Origin: Hysterium pulicare CBS 123377
Lineage: Eukaryota; Ascomycota; Dothideomycetes; Hysteriales; Hysteriaceae
DNA length: 64,000 nucleotides
Direction of reading: 5' to 3'
Assembly (NCBI GenBank): GCA_000467715.1
Contig: AJFK01000274.1
Coordinates: 1 to 64,000 of the forward strand
The notes under the pieces were generated by a model. It saw only the letters and a list, made by a program, of their open reading frames with translations. It ran no database searches and was not told the origin of the DNA. Both the position numbers and the translations under genes were made by a program. Positions 9,613 to 23,229 of the stretch are shown piece after piece (the stretch's first letter is position 1; every line of letters starts with the position of its first letter).

Positions 9613-12600
9613 AATGTGTCATGTTTTTTCTGCAAGAATGAGCTGAGAAGGCTTTCAGATTGGAAGAGTGACATGAAATGGAAATTCGATTGAGAATCAG
9701 ACTTGAGTTGGAAAACAAGATTTGACGAATGAGAGAATGAAGTATATGGCTTCCGCCGTAGACGAGCCAGTGGAATGACTCTAGAAGGTAAGGGATGATG
9801 CGAAATCTTATAAGGACAGTATAACTTACGTAAATAGCATGACTCGGTACAAGATTGGAACATTGCAATGAAGTACGAATTCGGCATGCGTAACTACTGT
9901 ACGGAAACCACGGCAAAGACCTAAATGGAAACATCATCTACCATGAGACTATTTTATGGGATCCTTCCTTACCTGGAGACTATTCTAGTACAGGATCCCA
10001 ACACCTGGTGGAGATGTTGTGCTACTATCATACCTCATCTTTTACCCAGCGCAGGTACGTCAAGCATCAAGGATGCAAAAAGAAAAAGCACGAAAGAAAC
10101 TAAGTAAGTAAAATAGAGGGCTGGAGAAAGAACAGAAGATGAAAGAAAGCAATTGACTCGCACGCGGGAAAGACTTTTGCTGAATGGAAAGATACTCGGC
10201 ACGCCATCGGCGCTCGGCGTGCAGCAAATGAAGATCGAGTAAGTCATTGACCATGAGATGAATTTTCTTAAAAACTAATGCAAAGAGTGACGCGCAGTTA
10301 ACGAGTCCGACTTCTAAGATGAGAGATAAGAGATGAGAAAGATGAAGATTGAAACGTTTTAGTAGGTGTTGACTTCGGAGAGTTATATGACTGGCGCACA
10401 AGTCGGTGCTGGAGAAAGAACTTTTGAAGATACGATTGATAGCGAATTGAGAAAGAAGCTTGGAAAGGGTAAGAGATGTGTGGTTTGAGTTTCAATAATG
10501 TTGGAAATGACTGACACTCTGAAGGTTGGACTTGAGTCCAGAAATCATCGAAGAAATTTGCACCTACCTAGAACCCACCTTTTGAATACTTTTCCGACCT
10601 TTGATCGAATGGAGGCAGCAGGAGGCCAAGTCTTCATCCTCGACCTAAATACTTCTGAGTGTCGTTGGGGCTCACGCCTCCGTAGAGAGGACTTATGCTC
10701 AGGGTCGTGAGAAAATGCCACCCGCTACCCAAGTTCTCAGTTATTTATTCTCGAATCCGTTTCATCTCGAAGTAAGGGTTCGTCATCCGAGGATGTATGG
10801 TCTGTTCATGCGTAATCGATAGACTAATACAGCGGTGCAGGTCAGATCCGGTCTTTGTGGCCATCTATACCCGGCAGAAGCCCAATGCTCGGAAAAAGCC
10901 TGCGTTGTCGCTTATCCAAAAGGCTTTACAATGTTAGCATTAGATGTCGCAATCATGAACGTTAGGTTCCGCAAGGGAACTTACTTGGGGTGATTTGACT
11001 CTAGCGTCACCAAGGATTTCCGAAAAGTCGCATTCAAGCACAACAATTCACGAAATCTATCTCCGCATTCCGCAGATCCACTCAAGTATCGAAGGATTTC
11101 GTAATACCTTAGCAAGGCTATCGTCGTCGCAGTTCTTGTTGCCGTTGACTTCGCTTGTCCACGGAGGTCTTGGCGCCAACAGACTCATCCCTGGCCGGCA
11201 ATAAGGACTCGAATTGTTTGATGGACGAGGGCTCCTACTCGGAGGGGGATGCAGTTCGGATGCGTTCTTTGCTCCAACAGATTGTAGGCTGCAATGTTGG
11301 GTCTGGGTGTTGAGTTTTGGCTGTCAGTCGGAGGTTCAGGTTCGCCGCAGCTGGCTTTCCCACCACAGCTAGCAGCGCATCCTCCACGATTCCTGCTCTC
11401 CTGAATCATTAGGAGCCTTGTCAGTCCGATGAAAAAGCCAGTTGTACTTACTGTCGTCGCCCATCGTGGCGGTTGGCTGCAGGATTCGGTTGCGGAGGTC
11501 GCTCGACGCGAACTCGCTTTGATCGACGGCCATCCGCGTTGCTTGCCCGGAGGCCTCATCAACGTCTCAGCTATGAAGAGGAGGCGCTTCATGAGCCAGA
11601 GAAGATGATGCTGCAAGTAAGGATGCCCGATTGAGGCCTAGCCGAAGGATGGTATGTGTGCGGAGGTGAGGATGAGCTAGGAAGTGTAGGGGGGGCCGGA
11701 GCTATCACGAATCGCCCCTGGGGAGTAGGAAACTCATGTGTGCTAGTAGCGAGCTCGATGAGGAGGCTCGGAGGATGATTCTTGGGCATCGTATGGGGCA
11801 AAGAGGGTGTGAAGGTGGGTGTTGGGGTGAAGGGAGGGTGACCTGGCAAGAGCGAGGAGGATTTTGGAAGCCACAAGGGAGTCTTGGCACCACAACGCCT
11901 GCTCTGCGCGCTACTGCAAGGGACCACAAACTCTCTTCCAACATCACGGCAAGACGGCGAACGACAGCGACATCGTCTCCTCCCACCCAGCTGCAACGGA
12001 CATCTTTTCATCCTTGCTATAGGAGTCCTACCGCGTCTGCCTTGTCTACTTTCATCGAGAGAGCTACTCCTTGCGAGCGTATTCGACAGTCTTTGCCTCA
12101 AAACACCTCCGCAACCTTCGAAGCAGCCTCACCTCCGACGTCGCTCACCCTCGAGAGAAGAAGACACAGGGACCTCGTGCAGCAACGCGGCAGCAGACCG
12201 AGCGACTCGAACCATCATCATCGCGCGCTGAAGCTTCAACGAGCGATTGCTGCAGCCCCCTGCTCGACGTTCGCCGCAATTCACGAAGAAACAACAACAT
12301 CGCCGCGCCGCTCTGCCACGGAGCAACCCCTCACGGCTTCCTCATCACAACGGACAACTTTGGAATAGAACCAAGGCAACGCTTGGGCTTTTGGACATAT
12401 TTGAACGGGGTTCTAGACCCACCAAGGCAAGAATCATGATTTTAATGAATTTAGACGCCTTTGTAGCTTAGTATTCTTGTGTGATTAACTATCCTGACTA
12501 CTAACGCGCTCACCACAATCTTTTGATATCTGTAGGTTCAGATAAGTTTCTCTTGTATCAATCCACTTGTATCATTGAAACCCTCGGTCTTCGAACAGCT

Positions 12601-14560
12601 CGTCCAAGGAACTCCAATGGGCGCCTCAAGTTTCGCGATCTGTACGACATTACGTAGACTTTTCGCGCTTCAGAACCGCTACTTAGTGTTCTTGTTCACT
12701 AACTAGGCCTCGAAGCTTCGGCGCGATCTACACACATACACACAACATTCCATTGAAGGGACGATAAACCTTTCGTAACTAGCCGTGGGAAGACGCTTTT
12801 GCTAGACAAAGCCCATTAACAACTTCTCTTCTTTAGTATTGGTCTGGGTACTCATAGATTTAAACAGGGGTGTTTTAAGGACTTTATCTTTCAGCATCGC
12901 TGTCTCCAGAAAGCCTCCTTCTCTGAGGCCTGTTCTTCGCAGCGATCCATCTGCACGAAGGGATCTCCACAAATACAACTCGAACTTTGGGCTCCAGGAA
13001 CGCTCGCAGCATTGTCGCAATGCAGTCGCCTTCTTCAATTTGGCAGCCATCGTTGTAGACCATCCACAATCCGGAGACGGGAGGAATAATCCCATCCAGT
13101 TGGGACGTTCAACCGTTATACTTTCATGACAGCGTACTGGACTTCCTTCTGGAATCGAGTGCTCTCACATAGGTTGATGGCCACTCTCACTAGGTTGGCT
13201 GCGAACCTGACAAGTTCGATTGCCCATTAAACAGTTTAGGGGCTGGATCGCTCATACCCATGTGCTATCAAATCCTTTGCAGGAATTCGCAGCAAATCTC
13301 CTTAGTGAAAGAGCTGCTATAATCGGAGAACAAGCATGCACTTCATTGGATATCTCAAACGCTCTTCTGCTGGAAAAGCTCCCTACACATCCTCTCTCAT
13401 GATAGCTCCTGGACCAACTTCCCCGTAGCGTTACGTCAAAGTCTCCACACATAATACTTGTATGGACTACTCCTGGAGAACTTAAAAGTTGTTGGCCCCT
13501 CTCATTCGCCCTTTGGCATGCTCAACAGATGGAAAGGATGGACGAAAATGGGAATAACATCATTAAGGAGGATGGACCCTTGGTATGGGAACGACTAACT
13601 TGCCATACCAGACTTCTATTTCGTGTTGTAAAGAAGCTTAATCCGTAGCATCCCATTAACTTCACTATCCTTATCAAGCCAACGGGGATGCTGTTGAACC
13701 CCTGGACCCGGATGAATGGGACCTGTCTTACCTACTCAGCATATCTACCAATAAGACTCGGAGCAGAGGAGCTTGCTCACCAACTTCGAAGGAAAAACCT
13801 TAATCACTCGTATGTACGGTTGGCAACTCAAGTATTTTGAACTTGTCGACATTACCGCTTCCATTGAGACGCACTTGGGCATCCCGGCCTTGACAAATTT
13901 CCCAACTGGAATCTCATCGACACACACCAAACATTCATCATCCATTGAGTCAGGACATCACTATTCCGTTCAAGTACTCCTAAGTATTTCAGAACAAAAC
14001 TGAAGGCCCATCCGCGTGCAAAGGTTGCCCCTTCAGGCCCCTATTCCCAAAGTCTTGGCATCCGCTCCCCACCGCCACAGTCACGACCAAGTCCGCCACT
14101 CACTCTCAACACCAAAACCTCGCCATCTACAACAAAGAATAAACCCTTTCTCAACGTCATACAAGCGCCGCCAGCTCTCAAAACCTCAACCAACGGCATT
14201 ACCCCTCAGGCAAAAAATAGAAAAAAAAGCCCAAAAAAAAGTGAGCGTATGGTGACTCGAACCGTTCGGGTTATGACTAGAGTTGTTTCACACGTTAGCG
14301 AGTTTTCCAAATAGGTTAGAACGAAGCGAATTGCGAGAGTGAGTAAGAGTTTGAGAGTATCCGCGTTTTTGGTAAGGGCCGCCGCCCGATCGTTAGAGGA
14401 AAGAATGAATAAAATAATATATATAGGTGAGTGTTGGGTTGCGATTGTTTGGTGTGGTGTGGGTGCTGGGTGGAACGTGCATTGCTTCAGCTGGTGACGC
14501 GAGCGGCTATGCGGACGGCGGTTGTCTAACGCGCTTTACTACTTGGGCAGTGACGCATGA
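9613..14560. other. gene-free stretch
   Basis: No supported gene. Some plus-strand frames between about 12840 and 13400 share one phase and look weakly protein-like but contain several stops. Around 13990-14230 a Pro/Ser/Thr-rich plus-strand text resembles no family I can name. At 14255-14280 an inverted motif (ctcgaaccgttcgggt) next to a run of A was examined as a tRNA and did not fold as one. A run of tata repeats lies near 14415. Confidence 0.45.
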
Positions 14561-16601
14561 GGAAAGCAGACTTGGGGTCTAGTGGTCACGGGCTTCATCA
14601 GCTCCTTCCCCGCGGAGCTTCCCGATCGTTCTGGAGATGGAAGGAGCCATCCATCTCCGCAAATCGGGCATTCAGCGGGATTGATGCGCGAAAAGAGCTG
14701 GATCTGTCATTTAAGGCTGTTCTCCAACTTCTACGGCTTCAAACATCATGGATACGAGGATTTCTATAGATTAATGGCCTGAGTTCGCAGCTAGGCTATC
14801 GCACCGCACGGGGAAACATCCATCCCTCTCCACAACCCAGCCTATGGGCATCATGAAACCACAGAAGAGCCGGATCTAGGATTTCAGCTTCTTTGAAGCT
14901 CGATAACCCGAAACCACGGAGAATACAAGCCCCTCTCTTAATCAACATTCCCCAATTTCGCAGTTGGGCTGCTTTCCGCACGAGAAAGGAGATAGCATCT
15001 CCACGATCAGCCACCAAGCTATAACGAAGCCGTAATGAGCTACATCTCGGCATTCAGCTTTCCCTTCCAGTGCTACCGCGTCAAAATATGAAGGATGCAA
15101 GAGTATCAAGCTATCTACGCCCCAAATTGACAGCTGGGAATGTCGAGGCTCCCCTAGCTTGATTCAACAGCGGATACTGATGCTACTGAACAAGCTTTTG
15201 GAAAGTGGAGATGGCCATAGCATCACGGAATGGCTGGGAATCACCGTTATGAGTTCAGAAAGAGCTGGATTTAGAGGCTAAGACTCTAGGACCAGCCCTA
15301 CAAGGCCAGAACAGCATTGATGCAACGCGATCCATCAAGTAGCTCACGCAGCTGGCAAATGGGAATGTTGAATATCCCTGAGGTTGATTCTATTCAATAC
15401 ACCGAGGGGAAAGACTATGAGGTGCGGCAGGTCAGTGTACGTTAACCTACTCCCAGATCGCCTACTCTTAGAGCCCTTTCAAACTGCTAAATTGCTTCTC
15501 TGCCAAACTAGCCTCCCGCTCCTCTTTCTAGCTGCTCCTCTAAGCTCTTTCCGTGTGCCGCCTTATCCTACACTTCCTCCATAATTATTTCAGCGCCTCT
15601 GGATACGGACGGGACCTTCATGTAACCCTCCTCGCCGAACTCGATCGAATCAAGCAACCGTGGGCCATTATCGCTCCTATTCTCGGCGCCATGCACAAGC
15701 CATTCCCCTATTCAACCGTACTTCCAGCCCTCCAGCGATTCGTGGCCTATTCCATAAGCTATTTAGCCATCCAACCTCACGCCAGACCTCTGCCCTGGGT
15801 TATTTCACGCCTCCTTTCACCGCCGGAACCTCGATTTGTTCCTTTTCCCGCAGCTCAATCATATCCAGTACCCTTGGACCATTCACGATCTTACCCTCGG
15901 CTTCATCTTTAAGCCATGCCACTTTCAAGCTCTTGTTCTAGACCCCTTTCAAATCCACAATCTATTCTTTGAGCCATTTGCCTCTCTATCCTCATCCTGC
16001 GCTCCTTTGTTTGGTTATCCGTCCGTCTCCTCACCGTGAAGACCTCCGGTAGTCTCTCTTCCCTTGGGTTAACCCATATCCACGACTTTGGCTTTCCTCT
16101 AGATGTTTGACGGCCTCTGGGCTTACTCTCTCAGCTATTTACCCTTCCAGCTTCATCTGGAGTATTCTGTTTAGGCCATACGACACCTCCCTTCACGGCA
16201 GCGACCTTTACTCGTCTCTTATCACCGAGCTCAAGTGAACCCAAGACTCATTGGTCAATCACAATTGTGTTCTGGCACAGCATTGGGAGATCAGCGCCCT
16301 CAGCGCACCAAAAACAACACTATATTCTTCTATTCACCAACAAACTATCAAAATGTAAGCTCTTTCCCCCCGCATTCTCTCCCCCCTTCTTCATACTGAG
16401 CTCTCCAGCAGATTATCCAAGGAAGTCGTACAAGGCGTGAGAGGTGGGTTCTTTGACGGCGTAGTAGGAGGTGGGGACGAGGACAGTTGGCGATGGTATT
16501 GGTGTGAATGTGAAGGTGCTGACTACAGGGTCTAATACACACCACAGGATTTAGTACACTAACAAAAGGATACTGGAAACAAGCAGAAGAGAGGCCCTCA
16601 C

Positions 16602-16920
16602 TCACCCCGTGACAATCACCCACTTGTTCCCACAGGCTTGCTTGACTTGAGCGACTGTGCTTTGAACGAAGGGCCCAGCATCGGGAGCAGCGGTATTAGG
16701 ATCGAAGAACGCATGAGAATTGACAAGAGCAATATCGGAATTCTCGCAGAGCGTACTGTACTCAGCGCGGGGCATCGTAGGCTTTGCGGAGCTACTCCGC
16801 AGCCGTGTCCTCCGCCTTGTGGAGGCGCTCGCGGGCCAGCAGAACCGAATTGTGATGGTAGGTGTTTCGAGGGTCCCGGGCGAGCTCATCCAGTGCCTCG
16901 TTGAGCACCTTTTCCCTCTC
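16602..16920 (-). pseudogene. GH17 glucanase fragment joined to another gene scrap
   Basis: On the minus strand 16769-16602 reads YSTLCENSDIALVNSHAFFD and, further on, VKQACGNKWVIVTG. This matches the region of fungal GH17 cell-wall glucanases (Scw4/Scw10 type) where LC...D...VNxHxFFD precedes VKxACG and VVTETGWP. The ETGWP block with the catalytic glutamate is missing: the frame stops after VTG. Just upstream (about 16920-16790), in a different frame, is a charged helical piece (KVLNEALDELARDPRNTYHH) that belongs to no GH17 and looks like a second gene scrap. A degenerate fragment, not a gene. Confidence 0.6.
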
Positions 16921-18822
16921 AGGGCACTACACTACGCGTAAGCAGGCCGCAGTCAATTGGATCTCATTCGGGAGGTGAGGATTACGATCTCGAGTCTCCA
17001 CTTGGTGTGGAGGCGAAGGAGGTCGGCACCGCGGAGCACTAGATATAGAACGTTAACATTGCTAACCAATTACCAGTGAGCGCTACAGAGCGCTATCTCG
17101 AAGTGCTTACTCTTGATACGAATTTTTCAAAAAATTCCAAAAAGATCGGTTCGAGGAGGGTGTGGTGAAGACTCAGCGCGAGACGGCGAAGACAGAGGAG
17201 CTTGAAGAACGCAGTTTTGAGAGGCTTGAAGATGTGAGGCTGATTGGCAGAAGGCAGGAAAGTAGATGTGGTATTGGCCTAGAGAGAGAAAATCCGACAT
17301 GTGCGCGCAGGAACAATAATATTGTGAGCAACATCTCTTGGCAGGGAACCCCTGTCCGCGGAACTAACCAATAAGATCATCGCAGCCACACTTACCGCGC
17401 CACACGAAGTTTATCTAACGATCCCCTGTGGGCCTTATGGCCTTTTGGGAGGTGCTCTCTTGATGTAGACTTATCGAGCTAATAGGTAAGATGTTTTTTT
17501 CTTATATACTCCCTAAGTCTCTTTCCTATATCTCTTCTCTCACAGCTATCCCCCCTTTTATTATAAAATCCTATTAATTCCCTTAATTAACTGCTCCCTT
17601 TCTAGTACAGTCCCCTAATTCAGTATATAAGAGCTCTACTTTTCATCCTATAACCTTATAGGAAGTCTGATTAACGTTCTTTTCCTCGCGCGAGAGTCGA
17701 CATCCGTCTTTTTCGCGGCCGTACAATGTGCGGCGCTGTTCTGAAGAATATGTTCCACGCTGCTATGTCGTGAAAGGCATTTAATCTTGATATATGCCAG
17801 ACTTGAAAGGAAAGGGATATTACTTATTGAGGTAGTCAGGTTGCACCTTTTCTTCTGAAGCATACAGACATTCCAAGAAGGTGCTAGACAACGCAGAGGC
17901 TATTGCGGGCCCTATTGCTCTTACGGATTGCTTGAAGCAGCTGACTGGGGAGTTGTAGAAGGGACATGTGAATGATGGGGTCCGAGGGGCCACCTCCCTT
18001 TCAAATAAGGTACGCAGAGCGATCCTCTTGGTTCCGAGATAAGAACATTTGGGGAGGTACCGGTAAGCATCCTACAAGCCCTCCATTACTTGCACACAGG
18101 TAGGTTTGCTGTTTGTTATCCCGCCAGTCAATATTTGCCATTAAGTCTTTCGTTAGCTTTCATTTCCTTCCAAAATCTGTATTTGACAAACATGTACATG
18201 CTTTTTGATGGCAACTACGACATCATAAGTTTGGGCAGGGCGCCTAGAACTGTTCAAGCGCTTTGTAAGTCCACCATGCTTTTTGAAGCAGGTTTCCATT
18301 CCGTGGCTCTTCCTGACCACTTAACCGGCTTACTCGGCATCTCTTCTTTGGCCTTTCTTCCTTTTCGTGGTCTGGTACTATGCCAACATATATTAAGAAT
18401 GCCTCGAGAGGTTAAATGCCCTATTTTAAACTATGTCTATTTCTTTCTAGTTCCAGTGGTCTTCTCTAAACCTATTTCCTACACAACAGCATTGTCAGGT
18501 TCTTCTTTTGGTTATCTAGCTTCAGTCTTCAGATTCAATCCACCTTTTCATATACTAAGCCTGGAGAAAGGGATCCCCTGGACGCTAAGCGATATTGGAT
18601 TTCCATAAGCCTAGATCCTCATCTTGCACTTTTCCGGGCTTTACCAATCACCTAGCCTTTTTAAGCCCAATTCTTATCCATCCTAACCTTAAAGGTCCTG
18701 TTTGGATCTAGGAAGCTTCCATTATTGTCAGCGACATTTGCGCATCCAGCATCCGAAGTGCATTCGCACCCGCCATCCCCAAGGATCTGACTGTGAACGG
18801 ACATGCCGCAACGTCCCCTGAA

Positions 18823-18847
18823 TAAAGTGTGTGTATGTGTGTGTGTT
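18823..18847. repeat. short (GT)n microsatellite
   Basis: An almost pure run of gt dinucleotides, with one interruption, at the end of one line of diverged repeat. Confidence 0.8.
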
Positions 18848-19620
18848 GCTTTCGAGGAGCCGCGCCATTTTCACACCTTCCTTTTTAAAGCATCCTTTCG
18901 CTCCAGCTACGACCATCACCTTCTCTTTCGGATCTATGGCGCCCTCTGCCAGGACAGCGACCTCCAATCGTTCTCGATCGCGTAGCTCAATCATCCCCAC
19001 AGTACAAGGCTTTGGCAGAGTCTAGGGATCTTTGTTAGCATACTGTGGTAATGATACTTACCTGTCCATTTCCGACTCCTTATAATCTACCAGCTATATC
19101 TACCCCCATTTCCTGCCTAGGCTAGTCTTGAGCTTTCTCTTGTGGATATTGGGCGTCTCCCCTTCCAGCTACGGGCTCCGTTCCTTGAGTATCTCACAGC
19201 TCAATTGTATCCTGGACGACCGAGGATATGACAAATGGAGGATGGAAGTTAGGATCGCGAGTCTCGAGTCTGTGTCTATTCCCTAAGGCTACTGAAGCTT
19301 TCTGGTGGTCCATTGGTATCCTAGGCTTCCTATTTTAGATTCAATGCGCCTCTCGTCGAAGCAGGAACCTCCAATCCTTTCATATTACCTACCCTATCTT
19401 TACTCGGGTCTGGCTGGCTTGATTATGGCCGTGGGGCCTGGAACAACCCTCCAAGACTAATATACTCCACCATACCCTCCCACCTCTTATAATTCCCCAG
19501 TCGTATTTACCGCCCAGCCTTACCCCTCACCACCGCAACCCGTTATGCAACTGCTCTCTATACGGCGACGACCTCCATTCATCTAGTATCCCGCGGCTCA
19601 AACGTATCCAGTGCACCGAG

Positions 19621-22189
19621 GCATATCACAGTAAAGGGGTGGGGCAGATTCAGCAGAAGTATCGCCGCACCAGGCGTGAAACAAGTCTATTCCATTCCTA
19701 AACAAAACTTTTCATCGAGAAGCGCAATTCCTCCTGGTGTATTCATCCCTCCAACACTGGTACCCTCCACGCAAGACTGCCGGTTGCGGTATCCCCAAGA
19801 AAATAGGTGGTGGAGCCAGCGACACGATCGGGGAAACGAGGGAGAGAGGTCTGGTTCGAGTGGTGGTGATGGTGTAGATGTGAACGCGCTCATTGCAGGT
19901 ACCAAGTATAATGACGCGGTCAATAGGAGGTGCCTACAGTTGAAAGTCAGTAACAAGCCCATACAAGTCACGCGAAAGCGGTACTAACTCATCTCAGCTG
20001 TGTAGGCTGATCGGCTTTTATCGCCTGGTCCAGAAGCCAGCGTACGTCTGCACGGTAACATTCAAGTTTCGAACGGCCTTCATTCAATGATTCCTCCAAT
20101 CCCGCGTCCCACGGCCACTGCCGCAGTTCATCCTCCCTCTCGGCGACTTTGCGCTCCCATTTATCCACCTACGGTAATTGAATGAGTATAAATCGCAAAA
20201 TATACGTCGAATCAGGGCTTCATTACTCTCTGTTGCCATTGGCGAGCTTGCCGGAGCCACTCCGTGCCCGTTTGCTCTGGTTCGACCTAAGTTGCAGATA
20301 CACGTTAGCTACCGGCTCACGAGACTCGAAGTGAGGGACAAGGACGCAAGCTTTTTGGCTATAACTTACGAAGATAGCGGTTTTGGGGCTGTTAGGAGCC
20401 ATTGCTTGATCGTTGAGGGCTATGGTAAAAGGCTGAGGGTTTGTAGAGCGTTCAATGGCTGAAGAGTAATTCACACGCAACCGCGAGCAACAACAATATT
20501 GGAGCAGAAGGTCTTGGCAGCACCAGCCACAGCTAGGGACTGACTAATCAAAACCGCGCCATCACTTCCACAGCGCCACAGCACTTTCTAATCGGCTCCC
20601 ACGGCCTAAATCTACTCTGTATGGCTATACTTTTCGAAATATCTGGCCTGCAGCCGACAACGAGCTGTTCGTTTGGCTCAGGCTTGACATTCATCGTTTT
20701 GTTGATATCAAGCTACTTGGGGCCTTAAGCGAACTCGCGAACGCTGCGCCACATTTTGAACCCCGTGCGCAGAGAATGGTCGCCAACAGAAATAACTTCT
20801 CTCCACACCCGGACTCTGTTCCATAATATATCCTGTTCTTTCTGCCTTTACCGGATCGTCGAATTCGTCTTCTCTTCCGAGAACGTATCAAAAGAAAGTC
20901 TTAAACACTTCGCACCGACTAGGGGCGACACAACCTTCGTCCGTCCATTTTCCAATATCATTCCACCCGTTAAATCCGCCCACAGCCAAATGGTTATTTC
21001 TGACTTCCTCCCGCATCAATTGAAGCTCGCCACGATTACAGCAGTCCGCTTCTTTTCCTCTCCGCCTAACGCAAATCCGCGTCCACTCGTCAACAGTGGC
21101 TTCTTATCTCATGTCTAGAAAGCACATTGCAACTCATCAAGAATACCGCACATGTGCTGCCAGAGAGGGTCAACGCTAGGTGGAACACGCAAGGATGGAG
21201 GGGGGTTCGCTTTCTAGGAGGTTCTGGATTCTTTTCAAAGGGATGGCTTGATTGGATACGCTTCAATGGCTATTCTTGGTTGAGGCCGTGCTCTATGCTG
21301 GTCAGATATCGTGTCACGGTGATCTCGTTCTATTCAGCTGTTCTACACTGATCGCTTGCTCTCCACACAGTGCCGGCTTTCCTCCTCTGCGTAAACCTTC
21401 TCAATCTCGTCGCCCATAGCACTATGACCAGCTCCAAACTCTCACACCCGGCGTCTGTTCCTTCAGTACTCGCTTGAACCTCCAGATACGCAATGGATCC
21501 ACGAACTCGTCTAACACTTTTCGCCTCTCAGATCTTCCCAAGCTCGATCACCAGATACGTCTACCCTGGCAAAGCAAGACACAAAGGGGCTTTTTGCGCA
21601 AGACACGATGAGAGTACACAAGGGGGCGGAGACTTTTTACAAGAAAGCGGCATATCTCTATCTGCTCCCAAGCTTTTTAAAAACAGCACGCTGCCTCAAG
21701 ATAAGCTCCTTAGCTATCCATACGTCAGGATGTATCTTACTTTGACAAGTCTATCTTTAATAGCATTGCAATTACAGTCCTTCTAGGTGTACTACTTCTA
21801 TCTCTTGCCTCGCGCCTGTGCTGGTTCTCTATCTAGACCTAAACTCTCCCAACGAAACTCAACGCAAAATCAAAGCAACATCGTTACATCATTGAATGAA
21901 ATCAACCATGAATGAGAGCTTTAAATATAATAACCGCTTACGCGTGGTTGAGCTTAATCAAACTCTTCTTCTCCCAACGAAGCAATCCAACGATCCTCCT
22001 CCCATTCTCTCCTCTTCCTGCTCCATCGCAAGGACAGCACAACATCGACGTTCTCGCCCACACCGTCATTCACGCCCTCACCCATACCCTCGCCTTCTTG
22101 ACCCCGAGAAGGATCCATCGTCCTTTATGCCTCAAGGAGAGCCAATAACCCTGCCGCTACTATACTTTGAGAGGTCAATCTAGACGATA
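19621..22189. other. gene-free stretch with decayed coding-like pieces
   Basis: No intact gene. The plus strand from about 20591 to 20826 gives a protein-like run without stops (LPRPKSTLYGYTFRNIWPAA and onward) but no family is recognised and the frame ends at a stop. The remaining frames look like shadows. Confidence 0.35.
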
Positions 22190-23229
22190 ACCATGAAAGC
22201 TATTCTCATGGCAGGGGTGGAGCTTCAGAGAGTTGGGAAGCTTCCTGTAAGGTCAGGCACTCTCAGATTCGTGCCATTGGTTCTCCACGCTTCAGACCAT
22301 GTGCCAGTCCTACTCGCGGCATGAATACGTCCGCTCTGTGCGCTCTCATAACGCTTTCTGATCCATGCTGGTGTCGATTTAATGAAGCCTTGGAGTATAA
22401 AGCGGCGCATGCTCATTATCCACGGGTGCCCCGTTACGACCTTAACTTTATCCTGCATGTTTAAGTCTCTGGACTACATCCACCATTGCTGGTGTTCTAC
22501 CTACATCATACTTTCTAAACACTTCCATTGATCCCTTTGTGGTATTCTACACGCCGAGATCCTAGACCTCGATCTAGCCGACTAGCCGCCGCAACTCTAA
22601 CGAGAACCGTGAACGCCCTCGTTTGAGCGGCATGTTATTCTCAATCGTATACTACTTCCAAACTACTCAATCTTCTTGGACATCGACCTTACCCTTGAAC
22701 AGTGTTACTGACTTGGATCTCTATAGCATTCGCTCGCCCTCACTCGCCCCCGCTCCTCCCGCCTCTCGCGATTCGATCAAATTCCACATCCTCGTCGTCG
22801 TCCCTCTTTATCTCCTTCATTCTCTCAGTTGCCTCCTCAACTCCGGAAAATCCACCATTTCCATCAACGACCCATTCCTCGTCCTCCTTATCGTTCTCCT
22901 CTCCACGCCAACTTTTCCCTCTCCTACATAAACTCCAAACTGTAAACACTCTCCCCGACCGCTTTATAATCGCTTGCCGCGCATCGCTGTATAAACGGCG
23001 CTCCGCCACTCAAGCTTTATCTTTAACGGTGGTAGGCTGCTTCGAGGCCTAGTCGTTCTCTTGGGAATGATACTAGTCGTTTCATTCGAGGAACAAGTTG
23101 TGGTCTTCTCATATTCATCGTCTTCGGTGCCATCTTCATTTTCCATTGTTCATGGCTTTACCTTCAAACTCAGGAGCTATGTAGAGCCGCCTTAATGACC
23201 CTGAAGGGACTTGTAAGGGGCAGTTCGGT

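Larger units (their letters stand above)
15600..19620. repeat. diverged dispersed/tandem repeats, period near 200 bp
   Basis: A motif of the type CAGCTCAATCATATCCAGTA, preceded by a stretch like GCAGCGACCTCCA, recurs in diverged form at about 15642, 15857, 16065, 16232, 18982, 19197 and 19590. Neighbouring copies lie 170-215 bp apart. On the minus strand some copies read as variants of MIELRD-E--EVAAVKGG. The middle (16.3-18.7 kb) is interrupted by unrelated sequence, including the GH17 relic and an AT-rich segment at 17480-17650. The repeat is old and strongly diverged; copy number is a lower bound. Confidence 0.45.

Noticed and set aside
11736-12368. 210-residue plus-strand open frame
   Set aside because: Ser/Thr/Arg/Pro-rich with comparable open frames in two other phases; no family resemblance.
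14240-14285. Candidate tRNA on the minus strand (ggttcgagtc next to a T-run)
   Set aside because: The flanking bases do not form a T-stem or acceptor stem, and no A box lies at the right distance.
14575-14600. ggtctagtggtca, resembling a tRNA A box
   Set aside because: No B box or cloverleaf partner within 100 bp.
18090-18608. 172-residue plus-strand open frame with hydrophobic stretches
   Set aside because: Composition follows pyrimidine-rich DNA; no conserved pattern, no splice-consistent extension.
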